A stretch of DNA of 64,000 bases from Sycon ciliatum (GCF_964019385.1 NC_088645.1:15546064-15610063); one strand, 5' to 3'. Shown: positions 1 through 13,865, counted from the stretch's first letter. The notes: generated by a model not told the origin, from the letters alone. Numbers and translations: made by a program.

Positions 1-2375
1 ACGGGATCGCAGTCTCCGCACTGCCCAACCGTTCCTCTTGTCAAGCATAGCAAAGCCCCACACTTCCCTTGAAGGAGTGAGGATCAATGCAAGTTCGACC
101 GTTCATTCACTGCCAAGCAACGCACTCGCCTAATCAAAAGGAACAGAGTCCCCACACTGCCCAACCGTTCATCTTGTCAAGCATATTAGGGCCCCACACT
201 TCCCTTGAAGGAGTGAGGTTCAATGCAAGACCGAGCCATCATTCACTGCCAACCAACACATTCCCCGAATCAACGGGATCAAAGTCGCCACACTGCCCAA
301 CCGTTCATCTTGTCAAGCATACCAAAGCCTCACACTTCCCTTGAAGGAGTGAGGTTCAATGCCAGACCGAGCCATCATTCACTGCCAACCAATACATGCC
401 CCGAATCACCGGGAACAAAGTCCCTGAACTGCCCATCCGTTCACCTTGTCAAGCATACCAAAGCCCCACAATTCCCTTGAAGGACTGAGGTTCAATACAA
501 GACCGAACCATCATTCACTGCCAAGCAACATACCCCGAATCAACGTGATCACAGTCTCCGCACTGCCCATCCATTCATCTTGCCAAGCATACCAAAGCCC
601 CACACTTCCCTTGAAGGAGTGAGGTTCAATGCTAGACCGAGCCATCAATCACTACCAACCAACACATGCCCCGAATCAACGGGATCAAAGTCCACACACT
701 GCCCAACCGTTCATCTTGTCACGCACACCAAAGCCCCACACTTCCCTTGAAGGAGTGAGGTTCAATGCAGGAAAGAGCAATTATTCATTGCCAAGCAACG
801 CATGCCCCGAATCACCAGGAACAAAGTCCCCGAACTGCCCAACCATTCACCTCGTCCAGCATACCAAAGCCTCATATTTCCCTTTAAGGAGTGATGTTCA
901 ATGCAAGATCGAGCCATCATTCACTGCCAAGCAACACTTGCCCCGAAACAACTTCATCAAAGCCTCCACACTGTCTAAACGTTCCTATTGTCAAGCATAC
1001 CAAAGCCTCACACTTCCCTTGAAGGAGTGAGGTTCAATGCAAGACCGAGCCATCATTCACTGCCTACCAACACATGCCCCGAATCAACGGGATCAAAGTC
1101 GCCACACTGCCCAACCGTTCATTTTGTCAAGCATACCAAAGCCTCACACTTCCCTTGAAGGAGTGAGGATCAATGCAAGATCGACCGATTATTCACGGCC
1201 AAGCAACTCAGATGCCTAATCAAGGGGAACAGAGTCCCCACACTGCCCAACCGTTCACCTTGTCAAGCATACCAAAGCCCCACACTTCCCTTGAACGAGT
1301 GAGGTTCAATGCCAGACCGACCCATCATTCACTGCCAAGCAACACATGCCCCGAATCAACGGGATCAAGGTCCTCACACTGCCATACCGTTCATCTTGTC
1401 AGGCATATCAGAGTCACACACTTCCCTTGAAGGAGTGAGGTTCAACGCCAGAGGTTCAATGCAAGACCAAGCCATCACTCACTGCCAAGCAACACATGCC
1501 CCGAATCAACGGGATCAAAGTCACCACCCTGCCCAACCGTTCATCTTGTCAAGCATACCAAAGCCTCACACTTCTCTTAAAGGAGTGAGGTTCAATGCAA
1601 GATCGACCGATCATTCACTGCCAAAAGACGAACACGCCTAATCAAAGGGAACATAGTCCCCACACCGCCCAACCGTTCATTTTGTCAATCATATCAGAGC
1701 CCCACACTTCCCTTGAAGGAGTGAGGTCCAATGCCAGACCGAGCAATCATTCACTGCCAACCAACACATGCCCCGAACCACCGGGAACAAAGTCCCTGAA
1801 CGGCCCATCCGTTCACTTTGTCAAGCATACCAAAGCCCCACAATTCCCTTGAAGGAGTGAGGTTCAATACAAGACCGAACCATCATTCACTGCCAAGCAA
1901 CATACCCCGAATCAACGTGATCACAGTCTCCGCACTGCCCATCCATTCATCTTGCCAAGCATACCAAAGCCCCACACTTCCCTTGAAGGAGTGAGGTTCA
2001 ATGCAAGATCGAGCCATCATTCACTGCAAAGCAACACATGCCCCGAAACAACGGCATCAAAGCCTCCACACTGTCTAAACGTTCCTTTTGTCAAGTATAC
2101 CAAAGCCTCACACTTCCCTTGAAGGAGTGAGGTTCAACACACAAGGCCGAACCATCATTCACTGCCAAGCAACATATACCCCGAATCAACGGGATCGCAG
2201 TCTCCGCACTGCCCAACCGTTCATCTTGTCAAGCATACCAAAGCCCCACACTTCCCTTGAAGGAGTGAGGATCAATGCAAGTTCGACCGTTCATTCACTG
2301 CCAAGCAACGCACTCGCCTAATCAAAAGACACAGAGTCCCCACACTGCCCAACCGTTCATCTTGTCAAGCATATT

Positions 2376-2666
2376 ACGGAGGATTAGCAAGACGAAATTC
2401 GCGTTCGCGTTCGCAAACATTTTTCAGTTCGCGAACTGGATTGCGAACTTTCGCATTTTTCGTTCGGAAAAGTAGTCGGAACACGAATCGTGGATTCGTG
2501 TCAGGGCAGTCATAAATTTACCACGCTGTACTGCCTACGTCGTGTCAACATCATGCATGTGCGAATTCTGTTTGCTAATCCTTCTCATAACGCGAATTCC
2601 GTCACTGAGTTCGACCTTCTTTGGAGAGCGAACGCGAACGCGAATTTCGTCTTGCTAATCCTCCGT
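2376..2666. mobile_element. MITE-like insertion with 39-bp perfect terminal inverted repeats
   Basis: A 291-bp non-satellite insertion interrupts a monomer. Its ends are perfect inverted repeats of 39 bp (2,376-2,414 and 2,628-2,666), starting ACGGAGGATTAGCAAGACG. The flanks are ATT (2,373-2,375) and ATT (2,667-2,669). The uninterrupted monomer near 5,400 reads CATATTAGGG, so the insertion made a 3-bp target duplication. There is no coding capacity. Inside is a second inverted repeat, ACACGAATC / GATTCGTGT, around a 3-nt loop. A 3-bp duplication fits PIF/Harbinger-type elements, but TWA is more usual there than ATT, so the superfamily is open. Confidence 0.9.
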
Positions 2667-5600
2667 ATTAGGGCCCCACACTTCCCTTGAAGGAGTGAGG
2701 TTCAATGCAAGACCAAGCCATCATTTACTGCCAACCAACACATGCCCCGAATCAACGGGATCAAAGTCGCCACACTGCCCAACCGTTCATCTTGTCAATC
2801 ATACCAAAGCCTCACATTTCCCTTGAAGGAGTGAGGTTCAATGCAAGACCGAGCCATCATTCACTGCCTACCAACACATGCCCCGAATCAACGGGATCAA
2901 AGTCGCCACACTGCCCAACCGTTCATCTTGTCAAGCATACCAAAGCCTCACACTTCCCTTGAAGGAGTGAGGTTCAATGCAAGACCGAGCCATCAGTCAC
3001 TGCCAACCAACACATGCCCCGAATCAACCGGTTAAAAGTCGCCACACTGCCCATCCGTTCATCTTGTCAAGCATACCAAAGCCTCACACTTCCCTTGAAG
3101 GAGTGAGGATCAATGCAAGATCGACCGATTATTCACGGCCAACCAACTCAGATGCCTAATCAAGGGGAACAGAGTCCCCACACTGCCCAACCGTTCACCT
3201 TGTCAAGCATACCAAAGCCCCACACTTCCCTTGAAGGAGTGAGGTTCAATGCTAGACCGAGCCATCAATCACTGCCAACTAACACATGCCCCGAATCAAC
3301 GGGATCAAAGTCCACACACTGCCCAACCGTTCATCTTGTCACGCACACCAAAGCCCCACACTTCCCTTGAAGGAGTGAGGTTCAATGCAGGAAAGAGAAA
3401 TTATTCATTGCCAAGCAACGCATGGCCCGAATCACCAGGAACAAAGTCCCCGAACTGCCCAACCATTCACCTCGTCCAGCATACCAAAGCCTCATACTTC
3501 CCTTGAAGGAGTGAGGTTCAATGCAAGATCGAGCCATCATTCACTGCCAAGCAACACATGCCCCGAAACAACGGCATCAAAGTCTCCACACTGTCTTAAC
3601 GTTCCTATTGTCAAGTATGCCAAGCCCCACACTTCCCTTGAAGGAGTGAGGTTCAACACACAAGACCGAACCATCATTCACTGCCAAGCAACATATACCC
3701 CGAATCAACGGTATCGCCGTCTCCGCACTGCCCAACCGTTCATCTTGTCAAGCATACCAAAGCCCCACACTTCCCTTCAAGGAGTAAGGATCAATGCAAG
3801 TTCGACCGTTCATTCACTGCCAAGCAACGCACTCGCCTAATCAAATGTTACAGAGTCCCCACACTGCCCAACCGTTCATCTTGTCAAGCATATCAGGGCC
3901 CCACACTTCCCTTGAAGGAGTGCGGTTCAATGCAAGACCGAGCCATCATTCACTGCCTACCAACACATGCCCCGAATCAACGGGATCAAAGTCGCCACAC
4001 TGCCCAACCGTTCATCTTGTCAAGCATACCAAAGCCTCACACTTCCCTAGAAGGAGTGAGGTTCAATGCAGGACCGAGCCATCATTCACTGCCAACCAAC
4101 ACATGCCCAGAATCAACGGGATCAAAGTCGCCACACTGCCCAACCGTTCATCTCGTCAAGCATACCAAAGCCTCACACTTTTCTTGAAGGAGTGAGGATC
4201 AATGCAAGATCGACCGATTATTCACGGCCAAGCAACTCAGATGCCTAATCAAGGGAAACAGAGTCCCCATACGGCCCAACCGTTCACCTTGTCAAGCATA
4301 CCAAAGCCCCACACTTGCCTTGAAGGAGTGAGGTTCAATGCCAGACCGACCCATCATTCACTGCCAAGCAACACATGCCCCGAATCAACGGGATCAAGGT
4401 CCTCACACTGCCATACCGTTCATCTTGTCAGGCATATCAGAGTCCCACACTTCCCTTGAAGGAGTGAGGTTCAACGCCAGAGGTTCAATGCAAGACCGAG
4501 CCATCACTCACTGCCAAGCAACACATGCCCCGAATCAACGGGATCAAAGTCGCCACCCTGCCCAACCGTTCATCTTGTCAAGCATACCAAAGCCTCACAC
4601 TTCCCTTGAAGGAGTGAGGTTCAATGCCAGACCGACCCATCATTCACTGCCAAAAGACGAACACGCCTAATCAAAGGTAACATAGTCCCCACACCGCCCA
4701 ACCGTTCGTCTTGTCAATCATATCAGAGCCCCACACTTCCCTTGAAGGAGTGAGGTTCAATGCTAGACCGAGCCATCAATCACTGCCAACCAACACATGC
4801 CCCGAACCAACGGGATCAAAGTCCAGACACTGCCCAACCGTTCATCTTGTCACGCACACCAAAGCCCCACACTTCCCTTGAAGGAGTGAGGTTCAATGCA
4901 GGAAAGAGCAATTATTCATTGCCAAGCAACGCATGCCCAGAATCACCAGGAACAAAGTCCCCGAACTGCCCAACCATTCACCTCGTCCAGCATACCAAAG
5001 CCTCATATTTCCCTTGAAGGAGTGATGTTCAATGCAAGATCGAGCCATCATTCACTGCCAAGCAACACATGCCCCGAAACAATGGCGTCAAAGCCTCCAC
5101 ACTGTCTAAACGTTCCTATTGTCAAGTATACCAAAGCCTCACACTTCCCTTGAAGGAGTGAGGTTCAACACACAAGGCCCAACCATCATTCACTGCCAAG
5201 CAACATATACCCCGAATCAACGGGATCGCAGTCTCCGCACTGCCCAACCGTTCATCTTGTCAAGCATACCAAAGCCCCACACTTCCCTTGAAGGAGTGAG
5301 GATCAATGCAAGTTCGACCGTTCATTCACTGCCAAGCAACGCACTCGCCTAATCAAAAGACACAGAGTCCCCACACTGCCCAACCGTTCATCTTGTCAAG
5401 CATATTAGGGCCCCACACTTCCCTTGAAGGAGTGAGGTTCAATGCAAGACCGAGCCATCATTCACTGCCAACCAACACATGCCCCGAATCAACGGGATCA
5501 AAGTCGCCACACTGCCCAACCGTTCATCTTGTCAATCATACCAAAGCCTCACACTTCCCTTGAAGGAGTGAGGTTCAATGCAAGACCGAGCCATCATTCA

Positions 5601-5849
5601 CTGCCTACCAACACATGCCCCGAATCAACGGGATCAAAGTCGCCACACTGCCCAACCGTTCATCTTGTCAAGCATACCAAAGCCTCACACTTCCCTTGAA
5701 GGAGTGAGGTTCAATGCAAGACCGAGCCATCATTCACTGCCAACCAACACATGCCCCGAATCAACGGGATCAAAGTCGCCACACTGCCCAACCGTTCATC
5801 TTGTCAAGCATACCAAAGCCTCACACTTCCCTTGAAGGAGTGAGGATCA

Positions 5850-8800
5850 ATGCAAGATCGACCGATTATTCACGGCCAAGCAACTCAGATGCCTAATCAA
5901 GGGGAACAGAGTCCCCACACTGCCCAACCGTTCACCTTGTCAAGCATACCAAAGCCCCACACTTCCCTTGAAGGAGTGAGGTTCAATGCTAGACCGAGCC
6001 ATCAATCACTGCCAACCAACACATGCCCCGAATCAACGGGATCAAAGTCCACACACGGCCCAACCGTTCATCTTCTCACGCACACCAAAGCCCCACACTT
6101 CCCTTGAAGGAGTGAGGTTCAATGCAGGAAAGAGAAATTATTCATTGCCAAGCAACGCATGGCCCGAATCACCAGGAACAAAGTCCCCGAACTGCCCAAC
6201 CATTCACCTCGTCCAGCATACCAAAGCCTCATACTTCCCTTGAAGGAGTGAGGTTCAATGCAAGATCGAGCCATCATTCACTGCCAAGCAACACATGCCC
6301 CGAAACAACGGCATCAAAGTCTCCACACTGTCTTAACGTTCCTATTGTCAAGTATACCAAAGCCCCACACTTCCCTTGAAGGAGTGAGGTTCAACACACA
6401 AGACCGAACCATCATTCACTGACAAGCAACATATACCCCGAATCAACGGTATCGCCGTCTCCGCACTGCCCAACCGTTCATCTTGTCAAGCATACCAAAG
6501 CCCCACACTTCCCTTCAAGGAGTAAGGATCAATGCAAGTTCGACCGTTCATTCACTGCCAAGCAACGCACTCGCCTAATCAAAAGGAACAGAGTCCCCAC
6601 ACTGCCCAACCGTTCATCTTGTCAAGCACATCAGGGCCCCACACTTCCCTTGAAGGAGTGCGGTTCAATGCAAGACCGAGCCATCATTCACTGCCTACCA
6701 ACACATGCCCCGAATCAACGGGATCAAAGTCGCCACACTGCCCAGTCGTTCATCTTGTCAAGCATACCAAAGCCTCACACTTCCCTTGAAGGAGTGAGGT
6801 TCAATGCAAGACCGAGCCATCATTCACTGCCTAGCAACACATGCCCCGAATCAACGGGATCAAAGTCGCCACACTGCCCAACCGTTCATCTTGTCAAGCA
6901 TACCAAAGCCTCACACTTCCCTTGAAGGAGTGAGGTTCAATGCAGGACCGAGCCATCATTCACTGCTAACCAACACATGCCCAGAATCAACGGGATCAAA
7001 GTCGCCACACTGCCCAACCGTTCATCTCGTCAAGCATACCAAAGCCTCACACTTTTCTTGAAGGAGTGAGGATCAATGCAAGATCGACCGATTATTCACG
7101 GCCAAGCAACTCAGATGCCTAATCGGTGGGAACAGAGTCCCCATACTGCCCAACCATTCACCTTGTCAAGCATACCAAAGCCCCACACTTGCCTTGAAGG
7201 AGTGAGGTTCAATGCCAGACCGACCCATCATTCACTGCCAAGCAACACATGCCCCGAATCAACAGGATCAAGGACCTCACACTGCCATACCGTTCATCTT
7301 TTCAGGCATATCAGAGTCCCACACTTCCCTTGAAGGAGTGAGGTTCAACGCCAGAGGTTCAATGCAAGACCGAGCCATCACTCACTGCCAAGCAACACAT
7401 GCCCCGAATCAACGGGATCAAAGTCGCCACCCTGCCCAACCGTTCATCTTGTCAAGCATACCAAAGCCTCACACTTCCCTTGAAGGAGTGAGGTTCAATG
7501 CAAGATCGACCCATCATTCACTGCCAAAAGACGAACACGCCTAATCAAAGGGAACATAGTCCCCACACCGCCCAACCGTTCGTCTTGTCAATCATATCAG
7601 AGCCCCACACTTCCCTTGAAGGAGTGAGGTTCAATGCTAGACCGAGCCATCAATCACTGCCAACCAACACATGCCCCGAATCAACGGGATCAAAGTCCAC
7701 ACACTGCTAAACCATTCATCTTGTCACGCACACCAAAGCCCCACACTTCCCTTGAAGGAGTGAGGTTCAATACAGGAAAGAGCAATTATTCATTGCCAAG
7801 CAACGCATGCCCCGAATCACCAGGAACAAAGTCCCCGAACTGCCCAACCATTCACCTCGTCCAGCATACCAAAGCCTCATATTTCCCTTGAAGGAGTGAT
7901 GTTCAATGCAAGATCGAGCCATCATTCACTGCCAAGCAACACATGTCCCGAAACAACGGCATCAAAGCCTCCACACTGTCGAAACGTTCCTATTGTCAAG
8001 GATACCAAAGCCTCACACTTCCCTTGAAGGAGTGAGGTTCAACACACAAGGCCGAACCATCATTCACTGCCAAGCAACATATACCCCGAATCAACGGGAT
8101 CGCAGTCTCCGCACTGCCCAACCGTTCATCTTGTACACTTCCCTTGAAGGAGTGAGGATCAATGCAAGTTCGACCGTTCATTCACTGCCAAGCAACGCAC
8201 TCGCCTTATCAAAAGACACAGAGTCCCCACACTGCTTAACCGTTCATCTTGTCAAGCATATTAGGGCCCCAAACTTCCCTTGAAGGAGTGAGGTTCAATG
8301 CACGACCGAGCCATCATTCACTGCCAACCAACACATGCCCCGAATCAACGGGATCAAAGTCGCCACACTGCCCAACCGTTCATCTTGTCAATCATACCAA
8401 AGCCTTACACTTCCCTTGAAGGAGTGAGGTTCAATGCAAGACCGAGCCATCATTCACTGCCAACCAACACATGCCCCGAATCAACGGGATCAAAGTCGCC
8501 ACACTGCCCAACCGTTCATCTTGTCAAGCATGCCAAAGCCTCACACTTCCCTTGAAGGAGTGAGGTTCAATGCAAGACCGAGCCATCATTCACTGCCTAC
8601 CAACACATGCCCCGAATCAACGGGATCAAAGTCGCCACACTGCCCAACCGTTCATCTTGTCAAGCATACCAAAGCCTCACACTTCCCTTGAAGGAGTGAG
8701 GTTCAATGCAAGACCGAGCCATCATTCACTGCCAACCAACACATGCCCCGAATCAACGGGATCAAAGTCGCCACACTGCCCAACCGTTCATCTTGTCAAG

Positions 8801-10170
8801 CATACCAAAGCCTTACACTTCCCTTGAAGGAGTGAGGTTCAATGCAAGACCGAGCCATCATTCACTGCCTACCAACACATGCCCCGAATCAACGGGATCA
8901 AAGTCGCCACACTGCCCAACCGTTCATCTTGTCAGGCATACCAAAGCCTCACACTTCCCTTGAAGGAGTGAGGATCAATGCAAGATCGACCGATTATTCA
9001 CGGCCAAGCAACTCAGATCCCTAATCAAGGGGAACAGAGTCCCCACACTGCCCAACCGTTCACCTTGTCAAGCATACCAAAGCCCCACACTTCCCTTGAA
9101 GGAGTGAGGTTCAGTGCTAGACCGAGCCATCAATCACTGCCAACCAACACATGCCCCGAATCAACGGGATCAAAGTCCACACACCGCCCAACCGTTCATC
9201 TTGTCACGCACACCAAAGCCCCACACTTCCCTTGAAGGAGTGAGGTTCAATGCAGGAAAGAGAAATTATTCATTGCCAAGCAACGCATGGCCCGAATCAC
9301 CAGGAACAAAGTCCCCGAACTGCCCAACCATTCACCTCGTCCAGCATACCAAAGCCTCATACTTCCCTTGAAGGAGTGAGGTTCAATGCAAGATCGAGCC
9401 ATCATTCACTGCCAAGCAACACATGCCCCGAAACAACGGCATCAAAGTCTCCACACTGTCTTAACGTTCCTATTGTCAAGTATACCAAAGCCCCACACTT
9501 CCCTTGAAGGAGTGAGGTTCAACACACAAGACCGAACCATCATTCACTGACAAGCAACATATACCCCGAATCAACGGTATCGCCGTCTCCGCACTGCCCA
9601 ACCGTTCATCTTGTCAAGCATACCAAAGCCCCACACTTCCCTTCAAGGAGTAAGGATCAATGCAAGTTCGACCGTTCATTCACTGCCAAGCAACGCACTC
9701 GCCTAATCAAAAGGAACAGAGTCCCCACACTGCCCAACCGTTCATCTTGTCAAGCACATCAGGGCCCCACACTTCCCTTGAAGGAGTGCGGTTCAATGCA
9801 AGACCGAGCCATCATTCACTGCCTACCAACACATGCCCCGAATCAACGGGATCAAAGTCGCCACACTGCCCAGTCGTTCATCTTGTCAAGCATACCAAAG
9901 CCTCACACTTCCCTTGAAGGAGTGAGGTTCAATGCAAGACCGAGCCATCATTCACTGCCTAGCAACACATGCCCCGAATCAACGGGATCAAAGTCGCCAC
10001 ACTGCCCAACCGTTCATCTTGTCAAGCATACCAAAGCCTCACACTTCCTCTGAAGGAGTGAGGTTCAATGCAGGACCGAGCCATCATTCACTGCCAACCA
10101 ACACATGCCCCGAATCAACGGGATCAAAGTCGCCACACTGCCCAACCGTTCAACTTGTCAAACTTCCCTT
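5850..10170. repeat. Higher-order repeat in block 1, ~3,128-bp period (23 monomers)
   Basis: The monomer series starting at 5,850 recurs from 8,978, an offset of 3,128 bp or exactly 23 x 136. Rare variants recur at the same offset. They include the AAGGAGTGCGG variant (6,650s and 9,778s), the CCCAGTCGTTCATC variant (6,740s and 9,870s) and the AAGGAGTAAGG variant. The two copies look nearly identical up to about 10,160, where the second copy carries a deletion and departs from the series. Offsets were read by eye from shared variants. Confidence 0.8.
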
Positions 10171-12639
10171 GAAGGAGTGAGGTTCAATGCAAGACCGACC
10201 GATCATTCACTGCCAAAAGACGAACACGCCTAATCAAAAGGGAACATAGTCCCCACACCGCCCAACCGTTCGTCTTGTCAATCATATCAGAGCCCCACAC
10301 TTCCCTTGAAGGAGTGAGGTTCAATGCCAGACCGAGCCATCATTCACTGCCAACCAACACATGCCCCGAATCACCGGGAACAAAGTCCCTGAACTACCCA
10401 TCCGTTCACCTTGTCAAGCATACCAAAGCCCCACAATTCCCTTGAAGGAGTGAGGTTCAATACAAGACCGAATCATCATTCACTGCCAAGCAACATACCC
10501 CGAATCAACGTGATCACAGTCTCCGCACTGCCCATCCATTCATCTTGCCAAGCATACCAAAGCCCCACACTTCCCTTGAAGGAGTGAGGTTCAATGCTAG
10601 ACCGAGCCATCATTCACTGCCAACCAACACATGCCCCGAATCAACGGGATCAAAGTCCACACACTGCCCAACCGTTCATCTTGTCACGCACACCAAAGCC
10701 CCACACTTCCCTTGAAGGAGTGAGGTTCAATGCAGGAAAGAGCAATTATTCATTGCCAAGCAACGCATGCCCCGAATCACCAGGAACAAAGTCCCCGAAC
10801 TACCCAACCATTCACCAGCATACCAAAGCCTCATACTTCCCTTGAAGGAGTGAGGTTCAATGCAAGATCAAGCCATCATTCAAGCCATCATTCACTGCCA
10901 AGCAACACAAGCCCCGAAACAACGGCATCAAAGCCTCCACACTGTCTAAACGTTCCTATTGTCAAGTATACCAAAGCCCCACACTTCCCTTGAAGGAGTG
11001 AGGTTCAACACACAAGACCGGACCATCATTCACTGCCAAGCAACATATACCCCGAATCAACGGGATCGCCGTCTCCGCACTGCCCAACCGTTCATCTTGT
11101 CAAGCATACCAAAGCCCCACACTTCCCTTGAAGGAGTGAGGATCAATGCAAGTTCGACCGTTCATTCACTGCCAAGCAACGCACTCGCCTAATCAAAAGG
11201 AACAGAGTACCCACACTGCCCAACCGTTCATCTTGTCAAGCATATCAGGGCCCCACACTTCCCTTGAAGGAGTGAGGTTCAATGCAAGACCGAGCCATCA
11301 TTCACTGCCAACCAACACATGCCCCGAATCAACGGAATCAAAGTCGCCACACTGCCCAGTCGTTCATCTTGTCAAGCATACCAAAGCCTCACACTTCCCT
11401 TGAAGGAGTGAGGTTCAATGCAAGACCGAGCCATCATTCACTGCCTACCAACACATGCCCCGAATCAACGGGATCAAAGTCGCCACACTGCCCAGTCGTT
11501 CATCTTGTCAAGCATACCAAAGCCTCACACTTCCCTTGAAGGAGTGAGGTTCAATGCAAGACCGAGCCATCATTCACTGCCTACCAACACATGCCCCGAA
11601 TCAACGGGATCAAAGTCGCCACACTGCCCAACCGTTCATCTTGTCAAGCATACCAAAGCCTCACACTTCCCTTGAAGGAGTGAGGATCAATGCAAGATCG
11701 ACCGATTATTCACGGCCAAGCAACTCAGATGCCTAATCAAGGGCAACAGAGTCCCCACACTGCCCAACCGTTCACCTTGTCAAGCATACCAAAGCCCCAA
11801 ACTTCCCTTGAAGGAGTGAGGTTCAATGCCAGACCGACCCATCATTCACTGCCAAGCAACACATGCCCCGAATCAACGGGATCAAGGTCCTCACACTGCC
11901 ATACCGTTCATCTTGTCAGGCATATCAGAGTCCCACACTTCCCTTGAAGGAGTGAGGTTCAACGCCAGAGGTTCAATGCAAGACCGAGCCATCACTCACT
12001 GCCAAGCAACACATGCCCCGAATCAACGGGATCAAAGTCGCCACCTTGCCCAACCGTTCATCTTGTCAACCATACCAAAGCCTCACACCTCCCTTGAAGG
12101 AGTGAGGTTCAATGCAAGATCGATCGATCATTCACTGCCAAAAGACGAACACGCCTAATCAAAGGGAACATAGTCCCCACACCGCCCAACCGTTCATTTT
12201 GTCAAGCATATCAGAGCCCCACACTTCCCTTGAAGGAGTGAGGTTCAATGCCAGACCGAGCCATCATTCACTGCCAACCAACACATGCCCCAAATCACCA
12301 GGAACAAAGTCCCTGAATTGCCCATCCGTTAACCTTGTCAAGAATACCAAAGCCCCACACTTCCCTTGAAGGAGTGAGGTTCAATGCAAGACCGAGCCAT
12401 CATTCACTGCCAAGCAACACATGCCCTGAGTCAACGGGATCAAAGTCCCCACACTGCCCAACCGTTCATCATGTCAACAATACGAACGCCTCACACTTCC
12501 CTTGAAGGTGTGAGGTTCAATTCAAAACCGACCCATCGTTCACTGCCAAGCAACACATGCCCCGAATCAACGGTATCAAAGTCCCCACACTGCCCAACCC
12601 TTCATCTTGTCAAGCATAACGGCAACCCCACACTTCCCT

Positions 12640-13355
12640 TGAAGGAGTGAGGTTGAATGCGAGACCAAGCCACTGTTCAATACCAAGCAACACACGTCCC
12701 GAATCATCGGGAATGGAGTCACAAGGCTGCCCAAACCGTCCAGTTGTCAAGCGTATCAGAGCCCCACACTTCCCTTGAAGGAGCGAGGTTGAAAGCAAGA
12801 CTTAGCCATTCTTCAATGCCAAGCAACACACGTCCCGAATCACCGGGTATGGAGTCACAAGGCTGCCCAAACCGTTCATTTGTCATTCAGAACAGAGCCC
12901 CACACTTCCCTTGAAGGAGTGAGGTTGAAAGCAAGACTTAGCCATTCTTCAATGCCAAGCAACACACATCCCGAATTACCGGGTATGGAGTCACAAGGCT
13001 GCCCAACCGTTTATTTGTCAAGCGTATCAGAGCCCCACACTTCCCTTGAAGGAGTGAGGTTGAAAGCAAGACTTAGCCATTGTTCAACACCAAGCAACAC
13101 ACTTCCCGAATCACCGGGTGTGGAGTCACAAGGCCGCCCAAACCGTTCAGTTGGCAAGCGTATCAGAGCCCCACACTTCACCGTGGAAGGAGTGAGGTTG
13201 AATGCGGGACTAAGCCATTGTTCAAATTGTTCACTGCCAAGCAACACATCCCCCGAATCACCGGGTATGTAGTTGCAAAACTGTACCAGTCGTTTACATC
13301 ATCAAGCAATGCAGAGCCTCGCAACTTCCCTGAAGGAGCAAGGGTGAAAAGCTAG
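12640..13355. repeat. Diverged right-edge monomers of block 1
   Basis: The last five or so monomers before the spacer belong to a distinct subfamily. They read GGTTGAAAGCAAG or GGTTGAATGCGAG in place of GGTTCAATGCAAG, and GTCACAAGGCTGCCC in place of GTCGCCACACTGCCC. The final unit has an extra short segment before TTCACTGCC and decays into GAAGGAGCAAGGGTGAAAAG. The same edge series ends block 2 (about 30,230-30,949) and block 3 (about 53,990-54,715). Confidence 0.85.
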
Positions 13356-13462
13356 ATGTACAGAAATTATAATAATTATAAAACAACAGGCGGAAGACAC
13401 AAGGGCATGCATAGTACAAGGCACTATGTGTAGCGATGTATTGATTCGAGATTGTTGCTTAC

Positions 13463-13673
13463 CTTATTTGAAGATGGAAGCCGGTCCTGCTCTCTTTTAT
13501 TATTTCTGGAATTTCTTGCTTCAGAATGTTTCTCAAATCTAGCCAGGCTATTCCGACCTCTTCGGCCTCAACCTCTGCTAAATTGTTATCACAATTTCTG
13601 TCAAAGTCTCAAACCCTGGAGGTTGCACGTTGGCAGATCCGTTATTACTCAAGGAACCGCTAATCAAATTCAT
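13463..13673 (-). pseudogene. Minus-strand first-exon-like segment, unrecognised, flank copy 1
   Basis: On the minus strand an ATG at 13,673 opens a frame (MNLISGSLSNNGSANVQPPG…) for about 31 codons to a TAG. A second frame, one base over, then runs through NLAEVEAEEVGIAWLDLRNI and on to …KESRTGFHLQIR, ending at a consensus donor (AAG|GTAAGC). The layout suggests one original coding exon with a 1-nt shift, and the shift is also present in the paralogues at 31,057-31,267 and 54,824-55,034. A GC-rich patch lies just upstream in the minus direction. Downstream the minus strand enters the satellite, so any further exons are missing. No family was recognised. The opposite strand is also open, so strand assignment is an inference from the ATG, donor and residue composition. 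Confidence 0.4.
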
Positions 13674-13789
13674 TGGCCTGCACTCCAAGGAGACTTCAAT
13701 CAAAACGCGAAGAAGAGGTCTGCAACTGTGCAAGGTCTTGCAGCTGCATCTAATGCAAATGTCGCGCATGCGTAGTGCGTTCAAATTGC

Positions 13790-13865
13790 GGTGGCCCGGC
13801 CAGTGGGAGCGCGGGCCGGGGCTTCCGTCGCGGGGTAGGACGAATTAGTTTCCGCTCCACCGCGC
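13790..13865 (-). promoter_or_regulatory. GC/CpG-rich patch, possible promoter of the minus-strand exon-like segment
   Basis: A short GC-rich stretch with several CpGs sits in AT-richer DNA, about 120 bp upstream (minus direction) of the ATG at 13,673. It contains an inverted pair, CCCGGCC and GGCCGGG. Copies lie near 31,380-31,435 and 55,168-55,235. The promoter role is inferred only from composition and position. Confidence 0.25.

Larger units (their letters stand above)
1..13355. repeat. Satellite block 1, ~136-bp monomer tandem array
   Basis: Tandem head-to-tail monomers of about 136 bp fill this block, which is open at the left edge of the window. Each monomer has a near-palindromic core (CACTTCCCTTGAAGGAGTG), then GAGGTTCAATGCAAGACC, ATCATTCACTGCCAAGCAAC, ACATGCCCCGAATCAACGGG, ACTGCCCAACCGTTCATCTT and GTCAAGCATACCAAAGCC. 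Monomers differ by scattered substitutions. One variant carries a 14-bp duplication after GGTTCAA, giving a 150-bp monomer (near 1,441, 4,469, 7,347 and 11,959). Another lacks two or three bases in the CATACCCCG segment. Because 136 leaves a remainder of 1 when divided by 3, each monomer shifts frame and yields overlapping open frames of about 85 codons. I take these as a by-product of the repeat, not as genes. The family was not recognised by name. Confidence 0.97.

Noticed and set aside
1-13355. CRISPR array
   Set aside because: The repeats are contiguous 136-bp monomers with no unique spacers, in a eukaryotic context.
13452-13775. Plus-strand open frame MLLTLFEDGSRSCSLLLF… (107 to 165 codons in the spacer copies)
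   Set aside because: It is the antisense of the minus-strand exon-like segment. It differs in length between copies because of frameshifts, and its composition is less protein-like.
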